Positions 22,928 to 35,629 of a stretch of 64,000 nucleotides of DNA are shown piece after piece. This DNA is from Onchidella celtica (Eukaryota > Mollusca > Gastropoda > Systellommatophora > Onchidiidae), in contig OZ007569.1 in the NCBI GenBank assembly GCA_963931925.1, positions 45,111,021-45,175,020 on the forward strand, in the 5' to 3' direction. The first letter of the stretch is position 1. Every line of letters starts with the position of its first letter. The position numbers were made by a program, and so were the translations under genes. The notes beneath the pieces are model-generated. The model searched no databases. It was not told the origin of the DNA and saw only the letters and a list, made by a program, of their open reading frames with translations.

Positions 22928-24191
22928 ACAACACACAAGAGCTAAGAACGTAATAAGCTGAAGTTTGGCGGCAAAAGAAAAAACAATAAATTTGAAATCA
23001 CTCCAAAATTTCCGAAAACCGTACACCAGATATGGTCAGAAGAGACAACAAAAATGAGAGGGGGTGGACAGAATAGCTAGTTCAGCGTATGTGAATGATA
23101 ATAATATATCAATCAATGGTCTACATATAAAATCTCATTGACCAGGTAAAGATGCACCAGCAGTGAGTGTCAAACTGCCGTAAATGCCAAGTACAAGTTC
23201 ACGCAAAACAACACTCGATGAAAAGAATCTAAACTTGCCGTACGGCGGTTGCAACGTTAAAAAGGTCTGCGGGTTTTTATGTATTTATTTTAACTCGTTT
23301 CAGGGAGAATTATGGTTGACTGAACTAAGTGGTGGGAGCTGCAAATAACTAAATGCTCCAACCATTTAAAAATCACGACCAGGAACAATATTTACCCATG
23401 AATAAAAGATCGGTCTAACTCCGCTTCAACTTTTTCTTTTATTTTAGAAAACTGGGTTCGAAAAAAAGTTCTTTCGTTGTTTTATGTTGTTTCGCGAGCA
23501 TTAGACCTTAATTCCACTGGAAAACTAGACGGTCTTCTAGATGCTAGCAACCCTTTTTCCGGTTTCCAATAGAAGTGGAGTTTGACGGTTCATTTTATTT
23601 ATGGGCAAAGATCAAAACAAATGAAAAAGTAAAGCATAGTAAGAATGGAGAACACTGCAAAGAGAACACTATAATAGGAAAAGAAAACTCATGAGTGTCG
23701 ATAACACACACATCTGAGTAGATACCAGATTTTCTCTTCTCTCTTCTTGTTCGGAACCTGCCGCTTTATATCCATTTAAATCCGTTTGAAAGTGAAATTT
23801 ATCGATCTCCTTCAACTCTGAACATTACAGCTGTGTTTTTGAAGATAATGGAAAGTTATACAAATTTATAAATAAGCACACACCCAGAAATTCCTATTTT
23901 TTAATGCATCCAAGACCAAAGTTGCCGTGCTTTAAAGCCAGTGTTTTATGGTACAAAATATTTAGCTGGTCAAGACAATCCACAGGTCGACGAATTGCAT
24001 GAACGGTAGTCACAAGAAAGCTGGTCTATTGGTGAACTTTGAACAAAAAAAAAACAAACAAACAGAGAGACTTCCAAGGGCCAAATTCATAGATTCACAA
24101 GCAGTTACTAAATGTTAATGGTAATGACAGTTTCACCACCCAAGCATAGCAACCGATACAAAAAAGACAGAGGGAGAGAGAGAGAGAGAGC
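22928..24191. other. No gene seen
   Basis: AT-rich sequence with no frame longer than about 60 codons. No repeat ends or RNA genes recognised. A short GA run lies at 24172-24190. Confidence 0.45.
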
Positions 24192-24330
24192 TAGGCCAAC
24201 TATTTGGATGGCGACCTAGATTGAGATGGCGTCACATCACTGAGGTTCAGTAGGAGGTAACTAGTCCGCTAGTGGGCCAGGTCTCATTGAAACTCAATCT
24301 CGTGACGTCACCATTTAACTTGTTGGCCAA
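24192..24330. mobile_element. Foldback MITE family G, copy 1
   Basis: Inverted ends: TAGGCCAACTATTTGGATGG on the left and, on the minus strand, TTGGCCAACAAGTTAAATGG on the right. The right half (ATTGAAACTCAATCTCGTGA) matches the related element at 49389-49517 (ATTGAAAGTCAATGTCGTGA). Non-coding. Confidence 0.65.
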
Positions 24331-25005
24331 TCAAAATCGGCAAAGTGGGCGCGACTGGATTACAGAGCGGAATAGTTAACAGTTTCACTGATATTCTCAA
24401 GGAAAGGCCAATAAGAAATGTGTATACTTAATTATTTTGAGAAGCAATACGTTTTCATTTCAAAGTCTTATTCTTAACTTGTTTAAGTTACTTCGGAATA
24501 TACAGGGGCTGAAGAGGGGAGACGATAGAAACTCAATGAGAATTCAACCTATATCAATATCATCATTCTCATATTACCAGGCGTATAATGGAAGGCTAGA
24601 TGCTCCCAAGTAGGAGGGGGGGGGGGGGCCGCAGAGAGAAAAAAGTATTTTTTATCACGCCGACAGTCTGACATGTTTACCATAATTATGACAATATAAA
24701 AAGTTCGATGTGAGGATTTAAAGATGCCCCGTCGTGCAATGAAAGAGCTCCTGATTGCAGACTGTGCTTGGGTAAACTGTTACAGAATAAAACTGTTGCA
24801 CTTATCTTGTTATTTTACTCAACTCAGGCTAGATGACCATGTACATAAATAGAGAGAGAAGTAGAAAAGGATAGAAAGTAAAAGCAGAAGGAAACTAATT
24901 TGAATCGAGGAAAATCAGACGCACCTCAAAAATAAGACGGCGTAAAAATGTGAATAAACGACATGAAAAAAAAAGCGATGCCTTAACATATTTACTGAAG
25001 AGAGA
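24331..25005. other. No gene seen
   Basis: A poly(G) run of about 13 bases lies at 24615-24628. No supported gene. Confidence 0.4.
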
Positions 25006-25500
25006 GAGGGAGAGAGAGGCGAAAGAGAACGTACGAGAGAGAGGATAACAGAAAGAGAGACAGAAAGATGGCTAGGAGAACAAGGTGGTCTAGAGGCAAG
25101 GTGCTCGCCTCTCATGCCAAGGGTCCCGGGTTCTAAACCCGGGCAGTGCATGCATGTTGGAAATTGGATTTTTCTCATATTTTCGGAGGGCCCGTGTGCA
25201 CGTTGCGCACGTTAAAGATACCTTGGCAGTTGGAAATCGTAAAGAGTAGGCCGAAAGGCCGCTGCCCGGGCAAAATTGAAATTAATAGATTAAAATTTAT
25301 CCATATCATCTCCCCCCTCCCCCCCCCCCCCCGCCAGAACAAGATATAATAAAACAAGTAAAGTGAGGTGTAAATGCCAAGGGCAGCGAACCTCCTAAAA
25401 TAAAGACCTCAAATCAGATGGCTAGGAGAAAGAGAGAGAGGCGAAAGAGAAAGTACGAGAGAGAGGATGACAGAAAGAGAGACAGAAAGATGGCTAGGAG
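25006..25500 (+). repeat. GA-rich ~75-bp duplication split by a SINE
   Basis: A GA-rich unit ending GACAGAAAGATGGCTAGGAG occurs at about 25006-25080 and again at 25431-25500. The two were adjacent before the SINE at 25081-25415 was inserted. Confidence 0.8.
25081..25415 (+). mobile_element. tRNA-derived SINE, copy 2, with TSD
   Basis: The Pol III A box TGGTCTAGAGG (25086-25096) fits the consensus, and the B-box-like GTTCTAAAC lies at 25130-25138. The body and tail match 13289-13645 but lack its internal GGTAGGTAGGAT block, marking a distinct subtype. Perfect 15-bp direct repeats AGATGGCTAGGAGAA flank it (25066-25080 and 25416-25430). A third copy of that 15-mer at 25486-25500 belongs to the local GA-rich duplication, so the TSD reading is likely but has that caveat. 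A C-rich run (about 25309-25332) lies inside the SINE tail. Confidence 0.88.
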
Positions 25501-25510
25501 AAAGAGAGAG

Positions 25511-26514
<1,004 letters not shown>

Positions 26515-26715
26515 ACTGACAGACAGAAAGAGAAGGGCAAATACAATGGTGTTTGCTTTGTGTATCCTTGCATGAAACGGAGAAGCATTAATACATGGAA
26601 AGGTGAGAGGCTGAAAGATTAATGGGCTCATAATGTGAGAAGGAACTGATGCTTGGACCAGAGACCTCTCAAACATAGCATTTTTTACTCAGCTATAAAT
26701 AAAATATCAAGTAGA

Positions 26716-27036
26716 ATGCAGAGAGAGAAAGAGAGGGAGAGAGACAGGGCGAGAGAAAAAGGGGGGAGAAAGAGAGAGAGAAGGAGATTGGCAGAAAAAG
26801 AATGAGCCTTATTGAGAGAACGACAATGCTTTGAAAATCCACAGGGTGTGATAGAGAAAGAGAGAATGAGAAAGAGAGATACAAACAGAGAAAAGGCGAG
26901 AAAGAGAGAGCGAAAGAACGACAAACAGAGAAAGAGAGCGAGAAAAAGACAGAGAGAGAAACAGAGAAAAAGAGAGAGAAAGACAAAGAGAGAGAGAGAA
27001 AGACAAAGAGAGAGAGAGAGAGAGAGACGGAAGGGA
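26716..27036 (+). repeat. GA-rich low-complexity tract
   Basis: Interrupted GA/GAAA sequence. Arg/Glu/Lys frames on plus and Ser/Leu frames on minus follow from it. Confidence 0.92.
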
Positions 27037-27849
27037 AGAGGTGGGGCGCGGAAGAAAACAGAAGGAACAAGTAAAAGTCAATGTTCCAAAAGTCCCTGTA
27101 ATTATTTTCTTTACATTTACCATAAAAACACACAGATCAGATCCTCAATAACACGTTCCACCAGTCTCTCCCACTCCCGCTTCTCGCTATGATTTCCTCA
27201 CTCTGATTCCCGCGTGCCTGCGTAGTGAGTGCAGGAAAAAAACAACATGTTTACAGTACTGGTGAGAGTCAATGCTAATGTCCGCTCCGCTTCCGCAAGT
27301 TGTTCATTGTAGTCTCTGACACAGTGGTGGCACCTCTGATACAGAGTTCTGCACTCTCCCAGGCACAGTTCCGTCCCTCGCGTCCCTTGGCATGATCTTT
27401 CTCTTCCTCCCTCCTCGCAACCGCCCCCCCCCCACCAACTACTCTTTTTGTCCGTCTTTCTTTCCACTTGCCCCCGAAATTTTTCAAGATTTTTCCTGTC
27501 AAACCCTCTCTAAAGAAACCAACAAACGAAGGGGCCTTTCATAAAGTAAATGCACTCGGAGGGGAGGGAGGAGCGGTGTCTTCAACATGTGAAAATCTTA
27601 CAGGGGAGAGGGGGGTTCTTAGGAAACATATGTATTCGTGACAAATTATGGAAATGAATAATTAAAACTGAAAAATGAAACAAAAGCAAAGTGAATATTT
27701 GGATAACATAATTTAACCCAAATATCGTGTTTTATGATATAAGATTCAAATAGTCCAAACAAAATGCTAGTTAAAGTTTTGGAACATCAAGGCTTGATCA
27801 TAGACATTCATCATTCTGGTCTCCGTAAGGTCGTGCAGGGAGAGGAGAC
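27037..27849. other. No gene seen
   Basis: Overlapping minus frames at 27198-27502 are the least biased in this area, but two frames are open together and neither has a recognisable domain. Poly(C) lies at 27424-27434. Confidence 0.35.
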
Positions 27850-27889
27850 GGGGATGGGGGGGGGTGGGGGGGGGTGGGGGTGGGGTGAA
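27850..27889 (+). repeat. G-run cluster (G-quadruplex-prone)
   Basis: Five G runs of 4-10 bases separated by single T or A bases. This exceeds the usual pattern for an intramolecular G-quadruplex. A further 10-base G run lies at about 27920-27931. Confidence 0.75.
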
Positions 27890-28321
27890 GCCAAATACCT
27901 GAAAAATACGCTCAGAAAAAGGGGGGGGGGAGTGGGAGATGTCAAAATTGCCAAACTCTAACAAGAAGATTCTATGGATGACCCTAGAGCACGGGCAATG
28001 ACCCCTCTGGAAAATAAGGAACAAAGATACCCGTACCTATGGTGTGAAACAGAACAGAAACCCCCTGAAAATTACCTGGAAGCCCTAAAGTTCCACAATC
28101 TCTACAGTTTCACAAACTACAGCTTTAGACTCGCTGACACAGTCATCTGGACCATGGAGGAAAGGGGAAAGAGGAAATCATTGTGATAGTTGGGTAGTTC
28201 TCGTGTTTATAGAAAAAAACAGTGATTTCCCAATCACCTTAATGGTAGACCTGGAATCATTTTCTGCACTAGTTTCTTTTAAATGCTCTGATTCACTGTC
28301 ATGACAATATCATCAGTGTTA
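27890..28321. other. No gene seen
   Basis: A 70-codon plus frame (27974-28186) has balanced composition but no recognised domain. Otherwise nothing is supported. Confidence 0.35.
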
Positions 28322-28392
28322 ATATAATAATAATAATAATGGAGATCATTTATATAGCGCCAAATCCAAACAAGTTCGCTCTGGGCGCTTTA
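28322..28392 (-). mobile_element. LINE 3' terminus (minus strand)
   Basis: On the minus strand the segment reads AAAGCGCCCAGAGCGAAC, then TTTGGCGCTATATAAATGAT, then an ATT-repeat tail. This is the same 3' end style (GCGCTATATAAAT plus ATT repeats) as at 13070-13121 and 38437-38506. Confidence 0.65.
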
Positions 28393-28425
28393 AATTTACA
28401 GAAAGTCTTGTTCTCTCGATTTGCA

Positions 28426-28547
<122 letters not shown>

Positions 28548-29416
28548 GCAAATTGTAATATGATGAGAACCGCTGAATTCTATATTTCATTTAGTTCATA
28601 TTAATCACTGTATCAGTGCGGCATCAGTGATGTAACGTTTAGTTAGCTAACGGATAAACCTGAATTTTCTCAAGTCACGATACAGCCTTTCTTGCACTGA
28701 ACAGACGACAGCAAATTTATTACGTTGGGGCCGCTAATTATGCTAAATTTACTGCATTTCCATTCCCTCCGGTCTGTAAACTAATCAAGCCTAGCTGTGT
28801 TGATGTAATACCCAAGACACAGGATAATGAGAGGGATCAATTCGTCATTTTCCGTCCGTCACTTGCGCGCGTATCATTCATGTCAACAGTGCCACAATTC
28901 GCATCACACCCCTTCATAACTGAACTGAGGAGATTAGTACCACAGAGCTCTGTGAGCAGTACTGATTGTGTTTGTACGCGCACAAATTGTGGACATAATT
29001 AGTGAAAGAAGGAATTGTTCGTCTCGGTCTTCTGTCTCGGGTAATTACATAAATGTAAAAACTGGCTCGTAAATGTAAAATGCGTGACGACAATTAAATG
29101 TTATGAAATGATCTTGTTGACCTTTCTCAATTTTTGTAAACTTTCACAATTCTGATTTTAAACAACCAGTGCATGATTTCTCAGAACTGAATACAAAATG
29201 TTTACGAAGGCGACTGGCCACGTCTCTTTTGCTTAGTTTCATTTGTTTTCATCAGTGATAATTATAAGCTGGTTTGGTTTTCTATATTTTCATTTCAGGG
29301 CCGTGGCTTCGAGGGGAGAGGCATGAAATTGCTTTTCAAACACGTAGGAATTTCATGAAAGAAAAAGTTACTCAACACCGTCATATTGTCCATACATACA
29401 TAAGACAAAAAGAACG
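28548..29416. other. No gene seen; possible conserved non-coding
   Basis: Balanced, non-repetitive sequence without long frames. It contains a perfect 14-bp palindrome CACAGAGCTCTGTG (28941-28954) and several TAATTA/TAATTR motifs. No coding or repeat signal is seen. Confidence 0.4.
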
Positions 29417-29490
29417 GCAGACAGACGGACGGACGGACAAACAGACAGACGGGCAGACAGACAGAGTAGATAGATAGACAGAGTAGATAG
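29417..29490 (+). repeat. ACAG/ACGG/GATA tetranucleotide patch
   Basis: Short blocks of CAGA, CGGA and GATA units. Confidence 0.85.
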
Positions 29491-29999
29491 ACTGAATCAT
29501 TTCTTACCATTCACATTTTTATTCATTCTCCCGCGGGTCGAGCTGCTATTGAAATTATCCATCCATTTTTCGAAAATTACGTCGGTTCTATAATACAATA
29601 CAATTTGTCTGCCTATTTCCCAAAGTATGGTCTGGTTTTAGAATCTGATAAACATTAAACCTGTCACATTTTCAACCAATTCAATCCAATACCGGCCAGA
29701 AAATTTTCACACTATGCCCAACAGTGTCCCCGCTACTGTTAAATGGGAATTTCCAAATTTAACACTCGTCCTGCTGTTCCAATCATGTTTCGGTCTGAGC
29801 TGTTAACGGCATGTGTGCTCATTATATCCACTTATTTACAAAATACGTTTTGTTGTTGTTGTTGTTGTTGTTGTTATTATGTTGTAGTTGTTGCTGTGGT
29901 TATTGGTTGTTATTGCAGTTGATCTGTTGTGGTCACTATTTTCAAATTGGCCACCAGTTCACCCATGCACTCAAATGTCCACCCTTCTCTCCATCTACT
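29491..29999. other. No gene seen; TTG run
   Basis: A TTG trinucleotide run lies at 29849-29876. Otherwise nothing is supported. Confidence 0.45.
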
Positions 30000-30297
30000 C
30001 ATCCGCCCATCCATCATTGTCCACAGGTCTTTCTCTGTCCACCCATCTAGCCATCCAGCGATCCAACCATCCATCAAACTATCCATCCATCCACCCATCC
30101 ATCCACCTACCCACCCATCCATTGATTCATCTATCCATCCATCCATTGACCCACCCATCCATCCATCCACCCATCCATCCATTCATCCATCCACCCATCC
30201 ATCCATCCATCACCCATCCAAGCATCCATCCATCACTCATCCATCCATCCACCCATCCATCCATCCGTCCATCCACCCATCCATCAACTCATCCGCC
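30000..30297 (+). repeat. (CATC)n microsatellite, degenerate
   Basis: CATC/CACC tetranucleotide array with ATTCATC, ACTCATC and similar variant blocks. IHPS frames here are artefacts. Confidence 0.95.
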
Positions 30298-31385
30298 CAA
30301 CTGCGGTTCTCTCAATCATTTAATCATTTTACCAATCTGCCCGTCATTTACCTCCGCTTCATTTGCGCACTTATTCTCTAGAACATTCCTCTGCCCATCC
30401 CTTCCCACCACTGAACTGCGTCCATCAACCTTCCTAATCTATTTTAAGCCTCAATTTTGTCGGCACGCCAACCAGACAACTGCCAGACTTTATATCAAGT
30501 TTGACACAGTATAAAAGTGACGTCTACTTGTTAAAATTGCAACAGACGGAGTTTATTGATGAAGTGTAATTGGTTAGAACTAACGACCCTGTCACATAGT
30601 AATTTTTCATCGCTGTGTTAACAGAATGCCTTTGGTCAGAATAGATATAAGCTAAAATTGCATTGAACTTTCACGTTAATCTGGCATTCAACATTGTAAA
30701 AGAACAAACACAAAAAAGAAGCAATAAAAGAAAAGAAACTAGACCAATCCGTCCCCCAGAATGCATTATACAACTGAGCTGACACCAAAAAATAAATATT
30801 TCGCCTCGATATACATTATTTTATTCACTTTGCTCAAAACCATGAAAAATAAGATAGGCCGTTATGTGAGCAACATAAGGACGATGTTCAATTTTATTTC
30901 TATGTGTTTCCTTTTACACTGAAAATGTAAAGTAGCCTGCATAATTATCACACAAAATCCCGCAAGATACGTTGTAGTTTGGAATAAATGAATCGGTTTG
31001 CAACCGTGTCACTCTAGCACACTCCAACCAAACTATCTCAGCAACATTTAAAAAAGAGGCAAGTGAAAAAACGTTGGTGGGAGAGGGAGGAGGAGGGCCA
31101 GGCAATGTGTGAAAACAAAGTTGCAGCAGTGTGCGCACGGAGCAATTTGTTTATTAGTAAACACAGACGTGATGTGATATGCTTACGTGACACTTTAAAC
31201 TGAATTGTGAACGTTCACGTTGTAATATAGTTAAAATTAAAATTAAATTTAAGAAAGAAAAAGACAAGCTGCAGATTGGCCGTCACCTGTTGTTGTTATT
31301 AGATTTAGTAACACATTGGGTCTGTCGGGAAATGTTAAATTTAAAAGTAGGTGTGTGTCCATTAACTTAATGTGCATGTCACAAA
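30298..31385. other. No gene seen
   Basis: AT-rich sequence with no supported gene, RNA or repeat end. Confidence 0.45.
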
Positions 31386-31520
31386 CAATGTCAAAATTGG
31401 GCAAAAAGAAAAAAGTTGTATGTAGCGAAACCCTGCGTGAGAAATAAAACCCAAACGATACAAAGCAAACTAAAGAGAAGACAGTGCATACAACCTTCTT
31501 TTTGCCCAATTTTGACATTG
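31386..31520. mobile_element. Inverted-repeat element, 34-37 bp arms
   Basis: The left arm 31386-31422 (CAATGTCAAAATTGGGC then AAAAAG...GTTGTATG) pairs with the right arm 31487-31520 (CATACAACC...TTTTTGCCCAATTTTGACATTG) almost perfectly across a 64-bp loop. The arm core CAAAAAGAAAA-GTTGTATG also occurs near 38943-38966 (minus), and a shorter form near 11313. It may be a tiny MITE or a transcribed hairpin. Confidence 0.6.
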
Positions 31521-31989
31521 CTTATAGCCCTGCTGGGACCATACAGTTTTTCTGTGGCTTTTATGGTATTTCGTCAGTGTCACAAACAAACTCGCTTTTT
31601 GAAGTAAAATCCATTCTGTGAAATCGTGCACAATTTTATAAAAACAAGAATAATCAAAAATAATAATTATAACAAATAGGTAAAATAAAATGAAATCAGA
31701 AAAAACGAGGATAAACTAAAAAAGATAAGATGTACCAAAATACACATGAAGGAAAAAGTGAAAGTATGGCATAATGATTGCATGCGTTTCACACGGATAG
31801 ATTCTGACCTGTTTTGTTCTAAACAAGACATTCAGCTGTCCGTGTGACAGAGGGACGGGAGGCAGTCTGTTGTATGTCCCCTTAATCCGGTTCCCATGTT
31901 TTTTCTCGGGTAATTGTTCCACATTTGGCGTGGTAAGTGTCGGCCTGTGGCAGCTAGAGAAATGTAGACTGACAGACAGAATGAGACGC
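31521..31989. other. No gene seen
   Basis: AT-rich sequence, with no supported feature. Confidence 0.4.
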
Positions 31990-32795
31990 GTTATTCATCA
32001 GCAGGAGGGCCTTTGTCGTCATTGGAATCCGTGAACGGAGTCGTATCTCGAGTTACGACGCTGTACTGACATGGATAAATATCTCTCATTGTATTAATGT
32101 GCATCTTCAATAAACTAAAATATGGATTTCTATGGCAAAATCAGACAGGTTATTCATCAACAAGATGGCTTTGTCGTCATTGGCATCCGGGAATAGAGTC
32201 ATATCTCGAGTTACGGCGTTGTCCTGACATGGATAAATATCTCTGCATCTCTGCAAAGTAAACTAAAATAAAAATTTCTATAGCGAAACCAGACAGTTCA
32301 TTCACCAGCAAGAAGGTATTGGTGAGGGGGGGGGGGGGATCGTCAATGTCATTCGTGAACAGGGTCGTATCTCTACTTATGGCGTTGTTCGGGCGGCCGC
32401 ATTGTAACTATGTCAATTTACAACTTTATCTATACTGTCGTAAACCCCTGGCTTGAATAAACATCTGTCGTTGTGGCAACGTGCATTTTTAAATAAATTA
32501 AAATACAAATTTTCTATAGCCAGTTGAGAAAAGTCATTCATTAGCAACATGACATCGTGGTCATTGGCATTTGTGAGGAGAGCCGTATCTTCTGTTATGA
32601 CATTCATAAGTATCCCGTCATATGTCGATGTGCGCCCTTAAATACACTCGGATGTAAATTTACGTAGTCCAGTTTCTATTCAGTCGTATGTGTAATTACG
32701 GCGCTGTCCTGACATGAATAAATACTTTTCTTTATGTCGATTTGGGTCTTTAAATACACTCAGATGAAAATTTCTTTCGCTCAGCTTCCATTCAT
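31990..32795 (+). repeat. ~150-bp tandem array, about five units
   Basis: Units start with TTATTCATCARCARG-like phrases at about 31991, 32150, 32298 and 32534, with a partial unit near 32677. Each has the order GTCRTCATTGG, then TCGTATCTC, then GACATGGATAAATATCTCT, then TAAACTAAAAT and TTTCTATRGC. The third unit is enlarged by a poly(G) run (about 32327-32338) and an extra block of about 55 bp that includes GCGGCCGC. Divergence between units is clear, so the array is old. Confidence 0.85.
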
Positions 32796-32951
32796 GGAAC
32801 ATTTCAATGATAGGATAATTTAATTAAATTACGTGCTCGTTAGCCAAATTTACGAGTTTGGCTTAGGACCAGAACAGTTGAAGTAAATGTTTGGTTTTGT
32901 CAGATGAACAGTTATGTGATTTCAGTTCCTCTGTATGGAGCTCTATTATGT

Positions 32952-33181
32952 TTAACCCTCTAAGCCCCATTTATCACCAGTGATACAGAGAAATTTATCA
33001 CACGGCTGCAGTTCCCACAAGAACTCAAGGCAAGAAAATTTATTTAGAGGAATTTCTACAATATACACTAAAGCCACCAAAACAACCATGAAAATCCCTT
33101 AATAATGCCCTTAAGAACAAATTCTCACAAAATTAGAGTTTTCCCACATGCAGAAAACGGGGGCATGGCTTAGAGGGTGAA
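32952..33181 (+). mobile_element. TTAA-type MITE, copy 2 (230 bp)
   Basis: Flanked by TTAA (32952-32955) and TGAA (33178-33181). The ends CCCTCTAAGCCCC and, on the minus strand, CCCTCTAAGCCATGCCCC are inverted. The interior matches 15462-15691 throughout. Piggybac-like TTAA targeting is inferred. Confidence 0.8.
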
Positions 33182-33659
33182 CTATTTGAATCTATATATT
33201 ATTGTTATTAATTATAGAGAAACTCTACGATATGATATCACGTCTTTCTCTATTTCTCAATTAAACACTAACAAAATAATGTGGACCTATAACCTTCAAC
33301 CTTTACATACATCTAACATCGACTCCGTTATGTAAACTTCGTCTATTCAAAATATAAGCAATCGTGAAGGTTTCATTTTATTAATATTATCTGCTATTTA
33401 CGACTGACGCAGACTGCATTTATGGCGCAGTTTTCAGAGTAATTGTGTATGTGTGTATTTTCACTAAACAAAATGAGATGTGCATCAGCTGGATGCGGAG
33501 AGTGTAAGATGGGATGCGACAGGTGGGATGATTGGTAAATAGAATCAAAGAATTTGCTAGTAAGCTTTTGCAGGTGTTGGGTGGTATCGAATTGAGTTAT
33601 TGTGGTTAAAGATTACAATATGTGGTTTATGTTCTGTTTGTTCTATCGCTTGACGTGGC
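33182..33659. other. No gene seen
   Basis: AT-rich sequence, with no supported feature. Confidence 0.4.
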
Positions 33660-35000
33660 ATAACCGAGCCTAGAAAGTGAGGGATAGAGGGTTTTTACAA
33701 AAGCGGCGAAAGTCATACAATGAAAAACAGATGAGTAGGTGAAGTGGATAAGGCAAGAGAGTGAGAGGCATCCTATGGAAGACGTGAAGAGAGAGAGAGA
33801 GGGAGAGAGAGAGAGAAAGAGACAGCGAAAACGGATGATAGAGAAATAAGGGAGGGGGAGAACCATAGGTGACGGGAGGACAGAGAAGTTGTAGACGGTA
33901 AAGAAGATGAAAGACTGAGAAAAGATGAGGACTTTGGTAGGTGCGAGAGAGAGAGAGAGAGGGCTGAGAGAGGGACAGAAAGATTAGGGAAAGACAGAAA
34001 ACGGTAAAAGGCAGACCGATGTGGTAGGAAATGGGTTGGAAGGGGAAGAGAGGGTATGGGGATGGAGAGACGAAAGAGTAGGGTGACGGAGGCAAACAAT
34101 GGAAAAGCGTATTACCGTCACACAACAAACATAATGTGCACAGTGACAGGAATGAAAGAAAGACTCAGAAACGCAGGGATGAAAATCAAAGAAAGGACTG
34201 TCAGAAAAATAACGGAGATAATGTGATAACGATGTTGTGTTGCAACAAGCAGAAACAGCAGGACCCATCTGGCAGTGAATGGCCGGAGTCGCCGTGAAAA
34301 ATGTGGGATGTGCAGCTGGCTAGAACAAAAACAGTGCATGGCGACTTCAGCAAGAGAAGGTAAAAACGGAAATAGAATTACGGGATGAAAGTAAGAAGAG
34401 AGAACTGGAGGAAATTGAAGGCAGATCCGGGAAAGCACAAAAATAACCAGTTTTACGGTAAGAAGAAACGGAAGGAAAGAGGGGAAATGATGACAGGCGG
34501 AATTTGTGAACAAAAAGACATCGATAATGATATTAAGAAAGACAGCCATGAAATTTCTTTTCTTGCCGGTGTGAAAATTGAATAGAAAGGAAGATGAAAA
34601 ACAAGAAAAATTGACAGAAGAGGAAAAATAGAAAGAAGAAACAGAGAAGGACATCTTGCTAAAAGTTCGCAGAGAGAAAGATAGACAGAAAGTATGAAGT
34701 AAAAAAAGTGAACATGGAGAGGAAAAGGAGATGGACGGGAGAAATAAAGTTGGGCATCTAGATCTAAATACAGAGAAAGAAATTTTGATAGTATGAAGGA
34801 CGGAAAGTGAAGAACAACGAAAGAACAAATGAATGTAAGAAAAACACGGTCCGTGGAAGAACGAAATAAAAATAAAAGAACAAACAAACAAACAAAATTC
34901 CCCAAGTAAAGAAAAAAAAAAGTGCTGTTTTAGCATAATAAAATGAAAGTTCAAGGTAGAAAATTACCCATTAAAAAAAAATGAAACAAAACGCAATACA
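33660..35000 (+). repeat. A/G-rich low-complexity region
   Basis: Strand-asymmetric purine-rich sequence with GA runs at about 33789-33819 and 33947-33962. It generates long Phe/Ser/Leu-rich frames on the minus strand, including a 278-codon one over 34118-34954. Those frames overlap one another, have no domain, and reflect the purine/pyrimidine bias. Confidence 0.6.
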
Positions 35001-35179
35001 AAATTAAGGAAATCTATGCGTCAAAGCATTGTTTACAAACTTACCACAAGCAAACAAGCGCGTCTCCCTTGTAAGATCCAAAGAAGCCGTAGAAATATTA
35101 TCCCAGCACTGTCTATGATCAGCTGATTTCAGATATATAAACAAACACACACTGTGAGTGTCCTCATCTACACTCTAAA

Positions 35180-35395
35180 CGCTAAATCTCTCACAACGGC
35201 GTTGCTACCCACAGAAGCGCCGGTAGCGTTACTGAAGCGTGCAGCGGCTACCCTCCAACTTTACGCAGCGCTCTAGCACTAGAGGAAGCGAGAGATGGCT
35301 TTCATACTCGCAAGGGTTTTACGCGCCGGTTGTGGATGCGAACTTCTCCCACACGGCGTACTCGGGTGCGAACTGGTATTGAACGCCGGGTACTA
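35180..35395. promoter_or_regulatory. CpG-dense patch
   Basis: About 22 CpG dinucleotides fall within roughly 216 bp, far denser than the flanks, and the purine bias of both neighbours stops here. It contains GCGC, GCCGG and repeated TGCGAACT motifs. It could be a promoter-like island or a piece of a GC-rich repeat. No open frame or transcription start motif is convincing. Confidence 0.35.
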
Positions 35396-35629
35396 GAGTG
35401 TCCCAGTGACTTGGGGTGGGCTAGAGTTAAAGTTTGGGTGGAGAGTGAGAGGGGGAAAAGAGAAATGAGGAAGGGCGGGAGAAAGATGAGAGAAGAGATT
35501 AGGGTGAGAGACAAGTAGAGGGATGAATTTGAGTAAGAATGTAGGTGAGTGTGTGTGAATGTGTGAATCGGTGAATCATTTGAGGTAAGTACTATAGCCG
35601 TTTAAAATGACATTTAGTTTTATAAGAGA

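Noticed and set aside
25081-25155. Functional tRNA gene
   Set aside because: A and B boxes are present but the sequence does not fold to a complete tRNA with an acceptor stem, and it continues into a SINE body shared with other copies.
27198-27502. Cys-rich minus ORFs as a possible secreted peptide
   Set aside because: Two overlapping frames are open, with no signal peptide and no cysteine pattern I can place in a family.
29888-30514. 208-codon plus ORF
   Set aside because: Driven by the CATC microsatellite; the downstream unique part has no domain.
34118-34954. 278-codon Phe/Ser-rich minus ORF
   Set aside because: Purine-biased low-complexity DNA; overlapping open frames and no domain.
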